From Comamonadaceae bacterium (GTDB lineage: Bacteria; Pseudomonadota; Gammaproteobacteria; Burkholderiales; Burkholderiaceae_C), in the NCBI GenBank assembly GCA_003599455.1, contig QZKF01000082.1:58730-122729 (forward strand): a stretch of DNA of 64,000 nt. Reading direction: 5' to 3'. The notes under the pieces were generated by a model, which was given only the letters and a program-made list of their open reading frames with translations, was not told the DNA's origin and searched no databases. Shown piece after piece: positions 7,955 through 21,935 of this stretch. A program made the translations under genes and the position numbers. The first letter of the stretch is position 1. Each line of letters begins with the position of its first letter.

Positions 7955-9297
7955 GACAGCTGCCTGTGGTGGGAAAAGAGGGGCCGGCTGGCGCTTGGCG
8001 CGGCGGGCGCTGCCGAGATGCGCCACGCCAGCACGGCCGAGAGCAGGAAGACCAGCGCTTCGAACGCGAACACCGTCGCGTAGGCCACGCCGGGCGATGC
8101 GATGAACCAGCGCGCGAGGTCGCTCGCACCAGTGCCTACCAGACCGCCCAGGCCGAAGGCTACGGCCTGGGCCGCGCCCCACAGGCCCATGCGCACGCCT
8201 TCGCGCGCGTGCCGGCCTTCGCTGGCCAGCCGCATCATGGAGCCGATGGCGCCGATGGAAAACGCGCCGTTGGCCGCGCCCAGCGCGAACACGGTGGCCG
8301 CCAGCGGCCAGCCCGCGCCCTGCAGGCCCGCGCCGGTGAGCCCGAGCAGGGCCAGCGCGGAGGCGAGGCAGCCGCCCACGGTCCAGCCGCGCAGCGATCC
8401 CGCATGCCGCAGCACCGGGTGCCGCTGGCAACGCGCGCCGATGGCACCGGCCAGCGCGACCAGCAGCATGCCGGCCAGCACGCCGCCGTGCTGCACGCCC
8501 GAGAGCTGCGTCGAGGCACCCGGTGTGTAGCCGAACACCGTGCCCGCGAAGGGCTCGAGGATCAGGTCCTGCGCGCTGAAGGCGAGCATGGACACGAACA
8601 CGAAGACGGTGAAGCGCCGCGCCACCGGTTCGGCCCACACCTGGGCCAGGGCCTGCCGGAAGTCCGGCTTCGCAGCGGCCGGCGCCGCCGCTTCGGTGGA
8701 AGGTGCGCCCTCGAGCCCGCGCAGCGCCACGCAGGCCAGGCCGAAGGCCAGCACGCAGACCGCCGCGGTCACGGCGACCACGCGCTGCGGCGAATAGGGG
8801 TCGAGCCACTGCCCCGCGAGGCCCGCGGTGACCGCGAAGCCGGCGATCATCATCATCCAGACCAGCGTGGCGGCGCCGGCGCGGCGGCCTTCGGGCACGC
8901 GCCTGGCCAGCATCACCAGCAGCGAGGTGCCGGCCGCGCTCACGCCCAGGCCCACCAGCGAAAAACCCAGGAACGCCAGCGCGATGCCCGCGCCCGGGTG
9001 GCTCGCCATCCACGCGGTGGCCAGCGCGGCCAGCAGGCCCCCCGTGGCCAGCACCGCCATGCCACCCACGATCCAGGGCGTGCGACGCCCGCCGACGTCG
9101 GAGCCGAAACCCATGCGCGGGCGCGCCACCTGCACCAGGTAGTGCAGCGCGACCAGCAGGCCCGGCAGCAGCGCGGGCAGGGCGAGTTCGACCACCATCA
9201 CCCGGTTCAGCGTGGAAGTGGTCAACACCACGATGGCGCCGAGTGCCGCCTGGACCAGGCCGAGGCGCGCGATGCCGCCCCAGCCCAGCGCTGTCAT
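7951..9297 (-). CDS. PucC-family MFS protein between bchG and bchP (Bch2/ORF428 type)
   Basis: A 448-residue, about 12-helix membrane protein of the PucC/Bch2 branch of the major facilitator superfamily. Typical signatures are TLNRVMVVELALPALLPG near the start, RRTPWIVGG, and the FSAQDLILEPFAGTVFG stretch in the second half. The homologue between bchG and bchP in Rhodobacter is called ORF428 or Bch2. Its exact job is unsettled; delivery of bacteriochlorophyll to antenna or reaction-centre proteins is the usual idea. It overlaps bchG by 4 bases at its start and bchP by 4 bases at its end. A second family member, lhaA, is at 21932. Confidence 0.9.
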   Translation of the reverse strand: MTALGWGGIARLGLVQAALGAIVVLTTSTLNRVMVVELALPALLPGLLVALHYLVQVARPRMGFGSDVGGRRTPWIVGGMAVLATGGLLAALATAWMASHPGAGIALAFLGFSLVGLGVSAAGTSLLVMLARRVPEGRRAGAATLVWMMMIAGFAVTAGLAGQWLDPYSPQRVVAVTAAVCVLAFGLACVALRGLEGAPSTEAAAPAAAKPDFRQALAQVWAEPVARRFTVFVFVSMLAFSAQDLILEPFAGTVFGYTPGASTQLSGVQHGGVLAGMLLVALAGAIGARCQRHPVLRHAGSLRGWTVGGCLASALALLGLTGAGLQGAGWPLAATVFALGAANGAFSIGAIGSMMRLASEGRHAREGVRMGLWGAAQAVAFGLGGLVGTGASDLARWFIASPGVAYATVFAFEALVFLLSAVLAWRISAAPAAPSASRPLFSHHRQLS

Positions 9298-10181
9298 GCC
9301 GCCACCCCGGCGAGGCCGCGCAGCGCAAAGGCGCTGACCATCATGCCGGCCACGAAGAGCGGCACGCCGAAGCCGCTGTACCAGAGAGCGCGCGCTGTGG
9401 GATCGGCCAGGAAGCGGCGCATCAGCACGCCCTGCGCCACCAGCAGCCCGGCCACGCCCGCCGCGTGCCAGGGCTGGCCCCAGGCCAGCAGCAGCGCGAT
9501 CACCACCAGTTGGGGCAGCACCATGAACCAGCAGGCCACGCGCGCGGCGCGGTCCACGCCGAGCTGCACCGGCAGCGAGCGCACGCCCATCTGCCGGTCG
9601 CCCGCCACCGCCTTGAAATCGTTGAGCGTCATGATCCCGTGCGTGCCCGCGCTGTAGAGCGCGGCCAGCGCCAGCGACTCGCCACCGGGCATGGCGCCGC
9701 CGGCCATCACGGCCGCGCCGGTGATCCAGGCGATGCCTTCGTAGCTGATGCCGCAGGCCGCGTTGCCCCACCAGCCGTTTTCCTTCAGGCGCACCGGCGG
9801 CGCGCTGTAGGCCCAGGCCAGCAGCAGGCCCAGGGCCGCGGCGCCGAAACCCCAGGGCCCGAGCACCGTGGCCACCACCAGCGAGACCACCGTCCAGGCG
9901 ATGGCGAGGTAGAGCCCCCAGTGCCCGGGCATGCGGCCCGAGGGAATGGGGCGCTGCGGCTCGTTGATCGCGTCCACATGGCGGTCGAACCAGTCGTTCA
10001 CGGCCTGGCTGGTCGCGCAGACCAGGGGCCCGGCCAGCGCAATGCCCACCAGCGCCAGCAGCCAGCGCCCGTCCATCGACACGCCGGAGGCCACCACGCC
10101 GCAGGCAAAGGCCCACATCGGGGGAAACCAGGTGATGGGTTTGAACAGCTCGGTGACAGCGGACAGGGCGGGGCGCGGCAT
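9294..10181 (-). CDS. bchG: Bacteriochlorophyll synthase (geranylgeranyl transferase) BchG
   Basis: A 295-residue UbiA-family prenyltransferase that esterifies bacteriochlorophyllide a with geranylgeranyl diphosphate. The diphosphate/Mg-binding motif NDWFDRHVDAINEPQRPIP is at about 62-80, and the second Asp motif NDFKAVAGD is at about 187-195. Several membrane helices are visible. ATG at 10181 (MPRPALSAV) is chosen because it gives the family's usual length; the frame is also open upstream, but that part reads through the promoter region. There is no ribosome-binding site before this ATG, and the predicted transcription start falls almost on it. Confidence 0.94.
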   Translation of the reverse strand: MPRPALSAVTELFKPITWFPPMWAFACGVVASGVSMDGRWLLALVGIALAGPLVCATSQAVNDWFDRHVDAINEPQRPIPSGRMPGHWGLYLAIAWTVVSLVVATVLGPWGFGAAALGLLLAWAYSAPPVRLKENGWWGNAACGISYEGIAWITGAAVMAGGAMPGGESLALAALYSAGTHGIMTLNDFKAVAGDRQMGVRSLPVQLGVDRAARVACWFMVLPQLVVIALLLAWGQPWHAAGVAGLLVAQGVLMRRFLADPTARALWYSGFGVPLFVAGMMVSAFALRGLAGVAA

Positions 10182-10187
10182 GTAAAG

Positions 10188-10216
10188 CTTGTACACCTTA
10201 CATTTGTATGTGTCAA
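10188..10216 (-). promoter_or_regulatory. Predicted sigma-70-type promoter of bchG
   Basis: Reading the minus strand, TTGACA (10216-10211) is followed after 17 bases by TACAAG (10193-10188), a perfect -35 and a 4/6 -10. The -35 lies inside the PpsR-type palindrome. Transcription would start near 10181, the first base of the bchG start codon. Confidence 0.55.
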
Positions 10217-10230
10217 TAAATAATGACACA
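10209..10230. promoter_or_regulatory. PpsR/CrtJ-type palindrome upstream of bchG
   Basis: The site has perfect 7-base arms, TGTGTCA and TGACACA, around an A/T-only 8-base centre, and contains TGT-N12-ACA (10211-10228), the established PpsR/CrtJ recognition pattern. It overlaps the predicted -35 of bchG and sits about 30 bases before its start codon, as expected for repression. Confidence 0.75.
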
Positions 10231-10244
10231 TGGCCACCCGGGCG

Positions 10245-10271
10245 AAAAAAAGCCAGCCGCGAGGGGCTGGC
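10245..10271 (-). terminator. Intrinsic terminator of ppsR
   Basis: Read on the minus strand, GCCAGCC-CCTCGC-GGCTGGC forms a 7-bp GC stem with a 6-base loop, followed directly by seven T. It lies 23 bases after the ppsR stop and just before the bchG operator, so it separates the ppaA/ppsR unit from the bchG-bch2-bchP unit. Confidence 0.85.
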
Positions 10272-10293
10272 CGGGGCGCGCGTCAGGTGGCGC

Positions 10294-11763
10294 TCAGTGC
10301 GTGTCTTCGCCCACGCCTTCGAGGATGCCGAAGCGCCGCAGCTTGATGTACAGGCTCTGGCGCGAGAGGCCCAGCATTTCGGCGGCCGAGGCCCGGTTGT
10401 CGCCGGTGAGTTCGAGCGCGGCTTCGATGCAGAGCTGCTCGATCAGGTCGGTGGTCTCGCGCACGATGTCCTTGAGCGGCAAGCGGCCTACGAGCTCGGT
10501 CATCTGGCTGGCCGAGCGCGGCAGTTCCTTGTTGGTGCGCGCGTCGCTGGTGAGGCGGCGGCCCATGTCGCGGATGGTGAAGCCCAGGCAGCGTTGCGGG
10601 CCGCTGTTGACCGCGACGGCCGAGATCTCGACCTCGGAGGTGGAGCCGTATTCGCCGCGCATCTGGGTCGCGAACAGGCGCACCGTGCCGTGCTGGCGCA
10701 GGTTGGAGAGCAGCACGCGGAAGTCGACCCCGGTGCGGCCCAGCCATTTGTCGAGCACCTCGCCGCGCGCCTGGTCCTCGCTGCCCAGCTGGCCCAGGTC
10801 GAGGAAGGCGCGGTTGGCGCTGAGGATGCGGCCTTCCAGGTCGGTCACCACCAGCGCATCGGGCGCGCTTTCCATCACCTGCAGCAACTGCTGCTTGGCC
10901 ATGCTCACGGTCGGCGCCAGGCTGTCCTGCGGGCGGGTGAAGCGCAGCAGGAAGTGCAAGCTGTTTTCCTGGCGGAATTGCGAGGCCGACACCATCAGGT
11001 CCTGCGTGCCGTCCACCAGGCGCACGGCGCAGGGCTCGGCGCGGCCGCTGGAGCGCAGGCGGTCGAGCATGTCGCGCAGGGCGGCGTGGCTGTGGGTGTC
11101 CAGGCTGCTGGCCAGCGTCCAGCCCGGGTTGCGGGACCTCTCGCCAAAGAGTTCGTAGGCGGCCGGGTTGGCTTCTTCGAGCTTGTCGATCGAGCCTTCC
11201 AGGATGAGCACCGGCTCGGAGGCCATCTGGAACAGCAGGCGGTAGCGCGTTTCCACCTGACGCAGCCGCCAGTAGTCGCGTTCCATCGAGAGCTGTGCGG
11301 TGACCAGCCTTTGCTGCAGGGCCACCTGGCTGCGCAGGTCGCGACCGAAGGCCACGCTGTGGGCGGCGGTCTCGTTCTTGCCGTGGCCGTGGCTGCGCAC
11401 CGGCACCACCGAATACGACATGGCGAGGTCCGCCTTGTCGTTGACCGGGTGGTTCACATGGCGCCAGCGCACGCCGTCGCTGCTGGGTTCACCGTGGCTG
11501 CCGAGCAGGGCCTCCACCTTGGGACGGCTCTCCACCGTGACCGTCTCGGCCCAGGGCTTGCCCAGCCAGTCCTGGCAACCCTGGCCCAGCATGTCCTCGG
11601 TGCCGAGCGCGAGGTCGCGGATGACACCTTGCTCGTCCAGGATGAGCACAACGTCCGCCGCCGCCGAGATCAGCTCCGCCGCGGCATCCGCATCCAGATG
11701 CGCCAGAAGCTGTCCGGGCATCTGGAAGGGCTTCTTGGCAATGGAGGGCTGCGCCTGCGGCAT
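10294..11763 (-). CDS. ppsR: Photosynthesis gene regulator PpsR/CrtJ
   Basis: A 489-residue PAS-domain regulator. PAS-like segments lie at about 30-140, 175-290 and 300-420, and a Fis-type helix-turn-helix at the C-terminus (about 445-485) contains AAEMLGLSRQSLYIKLRR, almost diagnostic of PpsR/CrtJ. These proteins bind TGT-N12-ACA palindromes and repress bch, crt and puc genes under oxygen. Cys445, just before the DNA-binding helices, corresponds by position to the redox-active cysteine described for CrtJ/PpsR; other cysteines occur in the PAS region. It follows ppaA on the same strand after 62 bases and ends at a strong terminator. Matching operators lie before bchG and bchF. Confidence 0.95.
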   Translation of the reverse strand: MPQAQPSIAKKPFQMPGQLLAHLDADAAAELISAAADVVLILDEQGVIRDLALGTEDMLGQGCQDWLGKPWAETVTVESRPKVEALLGSHGEPSSDGVRWRHVNHPVNDKADLAMSYSVVPVRSHGHGKNETAAHSVAFGRDLRSQVALQQRLVTAQLSMERDYWRLRQVETRYRLLFQMASEPVLILEGSIDKLEEANPAAYELFGERSRNPGWTLASSLDTHSHAALRDMLDRLRSSGRAEPCAVRLVDGTQDLMVSASQFRQENSLHFLLRFTRPQDSLAPTVSMAKQQLLQVMESAPDALVVTDLEGRILSANRAFLDLGQLGSEDQARGEVLDKWLGRTGVDFRVLLSNLRQHGTVRLFATQMRGEYGSTSEVEISAVAVNSGPQRCLGFTIRDMGRRLTSDARTNKELPRSASQMTELVGRLPLKDIVRETTDLIEQLCIEAALELTGDNRASAAEMLGLSRQSLYIKLRRFGILEGVGEDTH

Positions 11764-11825
11764 GTTGGGCTTTCGTATGGGTTACGTGAAGTTCATACGC
11801 TGGCTGTCGGGCAATGGCTCGGGTG

Positions 11826-12767
11826 TCATGTGCGCAAGCGACTGTCGGTCACCAGTTTTTCGGCCATGTCCGGCGCCCTTGGGCCATCGGTGATGATGGC
11901 GTCGGCCGGGATCCGGGTACCGTATTCCGGATGCAGCGCGAAAATCGCGCCACCCGCGATTATAGAGACTTGGGGGTTGCGGCTCTTTCCACGCACCAGC
12001 GTCATCATGGCGCTCAACCGCTCGATGCCGGTCTCGCAACCGAGCGAAAAACCCACCACGTCGTACCAGTCCTTCTGCACCATGGCCGGTGCCGCCTCGC
12101 TGGAGAGGAAGTTCGTCACCACGTCCCAGCCCGCGCGGTGGAAGATCTCGCCGACCAGCGACAGGCCGAAGGTGTGCTGCTCGCCAGGGCAGGGCATCAG
12201 CAACACGCGCCGGCCCGCCTGGCTCACGCTGGTGCCGTCGAACTGCGCGAATGCCGCGCTGTTCTCTCGCAGCACCTGCTGCAGGCGGCCCAGGCCCACC
12301 GTGACCTCGGTGAAGGTGCAGAGGTCGCGCTCCCACATCTCGCCGAGGTGGCGCGCCACCGGCGCAAGCAGGTCCAGGAAGATCGCCTCCACCGGCACAC
12401 CGCGATCGCGCAGCGCCACCACGCAGCCGCGCACGGCGGCATCGTCCTCGTGCAGCACCAGCTCGGCGAACAGTGCCACGTCTTCGGGCGTCACGCGCTG
12501 CTGGGAGGTGAGCGGGTGGGCGGCGCACTCCTGCGGCACGCGGTGGGCCAGCATGAGCCGCGGGATGATCTCGTATTCGATGGCCTTGGCCAGCAGCACC
12601 GAGCGCAGGCTGTCGTCGTTCGATGCCTCGCTGGTGTCCGTGCGCAGCAGGTCGTCGATGCCAGGGGGGAAGCCGGCGGCGGCATTGCCTTCGGACCAGC
12701 CTTCCGCGGGTGGCGAGGCGTAGGGTTCGCTCTCCTTGGGAGAGGTGAACCGTGAATACGAGCCCAT
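11826..12767 (-). CDS. ppaA: PpsR antirepressor PpaA/AerR, cobalamin-binding type
   Basis: A 313-residue protein of the AerR/PpaA family. The first half is a helical region with LAKAIEYEIIPRLMLAHR and the RDLCTFTEVTVGLGRLQQ motif; the second half is a B12-binding Rossmann domain with GEQHTFGLSLV, a variant of the DxHxxG cobalamin motif that keeps the axial His, and a late GGAIFA motif. In Rhodobacter this protein relieves CrtJ/PpsR repression in response to light through cobalamin. The start at 12767 is preferred over the ATG two codons upstream (12773) because an AGGAG lies 8 bases before it. It lies directly upstream of ppsR on the same strand, the usual pairing. Confidence 0.92.
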   Translation of the reverse strand: MGSYSRFTSPKESEPYASPPAEGWSEGNAAAGFPPGIDDLLRTDTSEASNDDSLRSVLLAKAIEYEIIPRLMLAHRVPQECAAHPLTSQQRVTPEDVALFAELVLHEDDAAVRGCVVALRDRGVPVEAIFLDLLAPVARHLGEMWERDLCTFTEVTVGLGRLQQVLRENSAAFAQFDGTSVSQAGRRVLLMPCPGEQHTFGLSLVGEIFHRAGWDVVTNFLSSEAAPAMVQKDWYDVVGFSLGCETGIERLSAMMTLVRGKSRNPQVSIIAGGAIFALHPEYGTRIPADAIITDGPRAPDMAEKLVTDSRLRT

Positions 12768-12999
12768 GTCCATGTCTCCTTGCGCTGGTGCGCTTGTGCC
12801 GATACGCATGGGCCCGGTGCTTGCCGGTGCTTTCTTACGCCATCAGATATTGCGTAAATCTCTCGTCACTGCGGTGCCGTTTGGGCTCTGGCTGCCTGGG
12901 GCGCCTGCGGACCGCTGGAGCGTTTGTACCGCTGTCAATCCGGCACGTCAAAACATTTCCAGATACCCGTCCAGAAAACTTTACTACGGCCACCGCAAA

Positions 13000-13033
13000 T
13001 GTCAATAAAACAATACGTCAATAAAAGTTGACA
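13000..13033. promoter_or_regulatory. Tandem PpsR/CrtJ-type sites upstream of bchF
   Basis: Two overlapping 18-base sites are visible: 13000-13017 begins TGTCAATAAA and ends ACG, one base off TGT-N12-ACA; 13016-13033 is CGTCA-N8-TGACA, also one base off. Both share the core GTCAATAAA with the perfect site before bchG. The second overlaps the predicted -35 of bchF. Paired sites of this kind allow cooperative PpsR binding. Confidence 0.65.
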
Positions 13034-13056
13034 CAATTCGGTGAAGCATCTAAATT
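13028..13056 (+). promoter_or_regulatory. Predicted promoter of the bchF-crtB superoperon
   Basis: A perfect -35 TTGACA (13028-13033), a 17-base spacer and a -10-like TAAATT (13051-13056, 4/6). Transcription would start near 13063, giving a leader of about 26 bases that includes GGAGA at 13076-13080 before the bchF ATG. Confidence 0.6.
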
Positions 13057-13088
13057 GGGTTCCAGCGAGATTCACGGAGACAAGCCAG

Positions 13089-14893
<1,805 letters not shown>

Positions 14894-14914
14894 CCCCCCC
14901 CCGACGCCAACGCC

Positions 14915-16439
14915 ATGCAACTCACGCTCTGGACCTACGAAGGACCGCCGCACGTGGGGGCCATGCGCATCGCCACCGCCATGAAGGACGTGCACTACGT
15001 GCTGCACGCGCCGCAGGGCGACACCTACGCCGACCTGCTGTTCACCATGATCGAGCGCAACGCCACGCGCCCGCCGGTGACCTACACCACCTTCCAGGCG
15101 CGCGACCTCGGCGGCGACACCGCTCAGCTGTTCAAGAGCGCGGCGCTCGAAGCCTTCGAGCGTTTCCGTCCCAAGGCCATGATGGTCGGTTCCTCGTGCA
15201 CCGCCGAGCTGATCCAGGACGACCCGGGCGGCCTGTGCAAGGCGCTGGACCTGCCGGTGCCCGTGGTGGCGCTGGAGCTGCCCTCGTACCAGCGCAAGGA
15301 AAACTGGGGCGCGGCCGAAACCTTCTACCAGATGGTGCGCCAGCTGGCCGACACATCGGTGCGCCGCGCGCCGCGCGAAGCCGGCCAGCGCGCGCGCTGC
15401 AACATCCTCGGGCCTGCCGCGCTGGGTTTTCGCCACCGCGACGACCTGCGCGAGATCAGCGGCCTGCTGCGCGAGCTGGGCATCGACATCAACGTGACCG
15501 CGCCGCTCGGTGCCTCGCCCGCCGACCTGGCCCGCCTGGGCGACGCCGACTTCAACGTCGTGCTCTACCCCGAGATCGCCTCGGTTGCCGCGGGATGGCT
15601 CAAGCGGACCTTCGGCCAGCCCGCCACGTGCACCGTGCCGATCGGCTCGGGCGCCACGCGCGACTTCATCCGCGAGGTGGCCGAACTCGCGGGCGTGGAC
15701 CCTGGCGCCGTGCTGGCCAATGCCGACGCACGCGCCCCCTGGTACGCGAAGTCGGTCGATTCCACCTACCTCACGAGCAAGCGCGTGTTCGTGTTCGGCG
15801 ACGCCACCCATGTGGTGGCCGCCGCGCGCATCGCCGCGCAGGAAATGGGCTTCACCGTGGTCGGCCTGGGCACCTACAGCCGCGAGTTCGCGCGCGAGGT
15901 GCGCGACGCGGCCGCGCTCTACGGCGTGGAGGCGCTGATCAGCGACGACTACCTCGACGTGGAGGCGCGCATCGCCGAGCTGCAGCCCGAGCTGGTGCTG
16001 GGCTCGCAGATGGAGCGCCACATCGCCAAGCGCCTGGGCATTCCGTGCGCCGTCATCTCCGCGCCGGTGCATGTGCAGGACTTCCCCGCGCGCTACTCGC
16101 CGCAGATGGGTTTCGAGGGCGCCAACGTGCTGTTCGACACCTGGGTGCACCCGCTCATGATGGGCTTGGAAGAGCACCTGATCGGCATGTTCCGCGGCGA
16201 CGCCGAATTCCACGAAGACGCGGCCCCCTCGCACCTGGGCGGCTCGCACCAGCCCGCGCCTGCTGCCGTCCCGGCGCCCGAGGCGGTGAGCCCCACGGCG
16301 GCCACCACCACCTGGGGCATCGAGGCCGAAAAGGAACTGCGCAAGATCCCGTTTTTCGTTCGCGGCAAGGCCCGCCGCAACACCGAACTCTATGCCAGGG
16401 ACAAAGGCCTGCCCGTCATCACCCTGGAGACCCTTTACG

Positions 16440-16465
<26 letters not shown>
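14915..16465 (+). CDS. bchB: Light-independent protochlorophyllide reductase subunit B
   Basis: A 516-residue NifK-like subunit of the dark-operative protochlorophyllide oxidoreductase. It starts [20 protein letters not shown] and has Asp36 in [12 protein letters not shown], the unusual aspartate ligand that completes the [4Fe-4S] NB-cluster in this enzyme. The C-terminal extension (about 460-516), typical of BchB/ChlB, includes [21 protein letters not shown]. The end overlaps the start of bchH by 26 bases. The complex is oxygen-sensitive, which contrasts with the oxygen-requiring AcsF in the same operon. Confidence 0.96.
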
Positions 16466-21208
<4,743 letters not shown>

Positions 21209-21221
21209 GCGGAGCGCCCCG

Positions 21222-21935
21222 ATGAAAACCTCCAACGCCAACTACCTCGAGCGCCGCTCCGAGATCGAAACCTATTTCGATCGCACGGCGGCCCAGGCCT
21301 GGGAGCGGCTGACCTCCACCGCACCGGTGGGCCGCATCCGCGCCTCGGTGCGGGCCGGTCGCGACCAGATGCGCCACACGCTGCTGGGCTGGTTGCCGCA
21401 GGACATGCGCGGCCTGCGCCTGCTCGACGCCGGCTGCGGCACCGGCGCGCTGGCCCTGGAAGCCATGCAGCGCGGCGCCGAGGTGGTCGCGATCGACCTC
21501 TCGCCCACGCTGGTGCAACTGGGTCGCGAACGCAACGCCGCGCTGCAGCCCAACGGGCGCGGCGGCCGCATCGAATACCGCTCGGGCGACATGCTGGACG
21601 ACGCGCTGGGTGAGTTCGACCACGTGGTGGCGATGGACTCGGTGATCCACTACGACACGCCCGACATCGCGCACGCGGTTCAGCGCCTGGCCGCCCGCAC
21701 CCGCGGCAGCGTGCTGTTCACCATCGCACCCAGCAGCCCGCTGCTGAGCGTGGCCCATGCCGTGGGCCGGTTCTTTCCCCGCAGCGACCGCTCGCCCGCG
21801 CTCACGCCCGTGTCGCAGGCCCGCCTGCGCGGCTTGCTGGAGCAGGGCCTGGGCGGCTCCGGCTGGCGCGAAGGCCGCAGCCAGCGCGTGTCCAGCGGCT
21901 TCTACACCTCGCAGGCCTGGGAGTGGACGCGGTGA
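21222..21935 (+). CDS. bchM: Mg-protoporphyrin IX O-methyltransferase
   Basis: A 237-residue class I SAM-dependent methyltransferase. The SAM motif LLDAGCGTGALALEAMQRGA lies at about 67-86. BchM methylates the C13 propionate of Mg-protoporphyrin IX, producing the substrate of the AcsF cyclase encoded 3.4 kb downstream. The N-terminal ANYLERRSEIETYFDRTAAQAW is typical of the family. A GGAG lies just before the ATG. The stop overlaps the GTG start proposed for lhaA. Confidence 0.95.
   Translation: MKTSNANYLERRSEIETYFDRTAAQAWERLTSTAPVGRIRASVRAGRDQMRHTLLGWLPQDMRGLRLLDAGCGTGALALEAMQRGAEVVAIDLSPTLVQLGRERNAALQPNGRGGRIEYRSGDMLDDALGEFDHVVAMDSVIHYDTPDIAHAVQRLAARTRGSVLFTIAPSSPLLSVAHAVGRFFPRSDRSPALTPVSQARLRGLLEQGLGGSGWREGRSQRVSSGFYTSQAWEWTR

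Larger units (their letters stand above)
12768..13088. other. Divergent control region between ppaA and bchF
   Basis: A 321-base gene-free stretch. The part next to bchF (from about 12940) is clearly richer in A/T than the surroundings and holds the bchF promoter and two PpsR-like sites. An AGGAG serving ppaA is at the other end (12776-12780). No convincing promoter for ppaA and no open reading frame with family resemblance were found. Confidence 0.6.
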
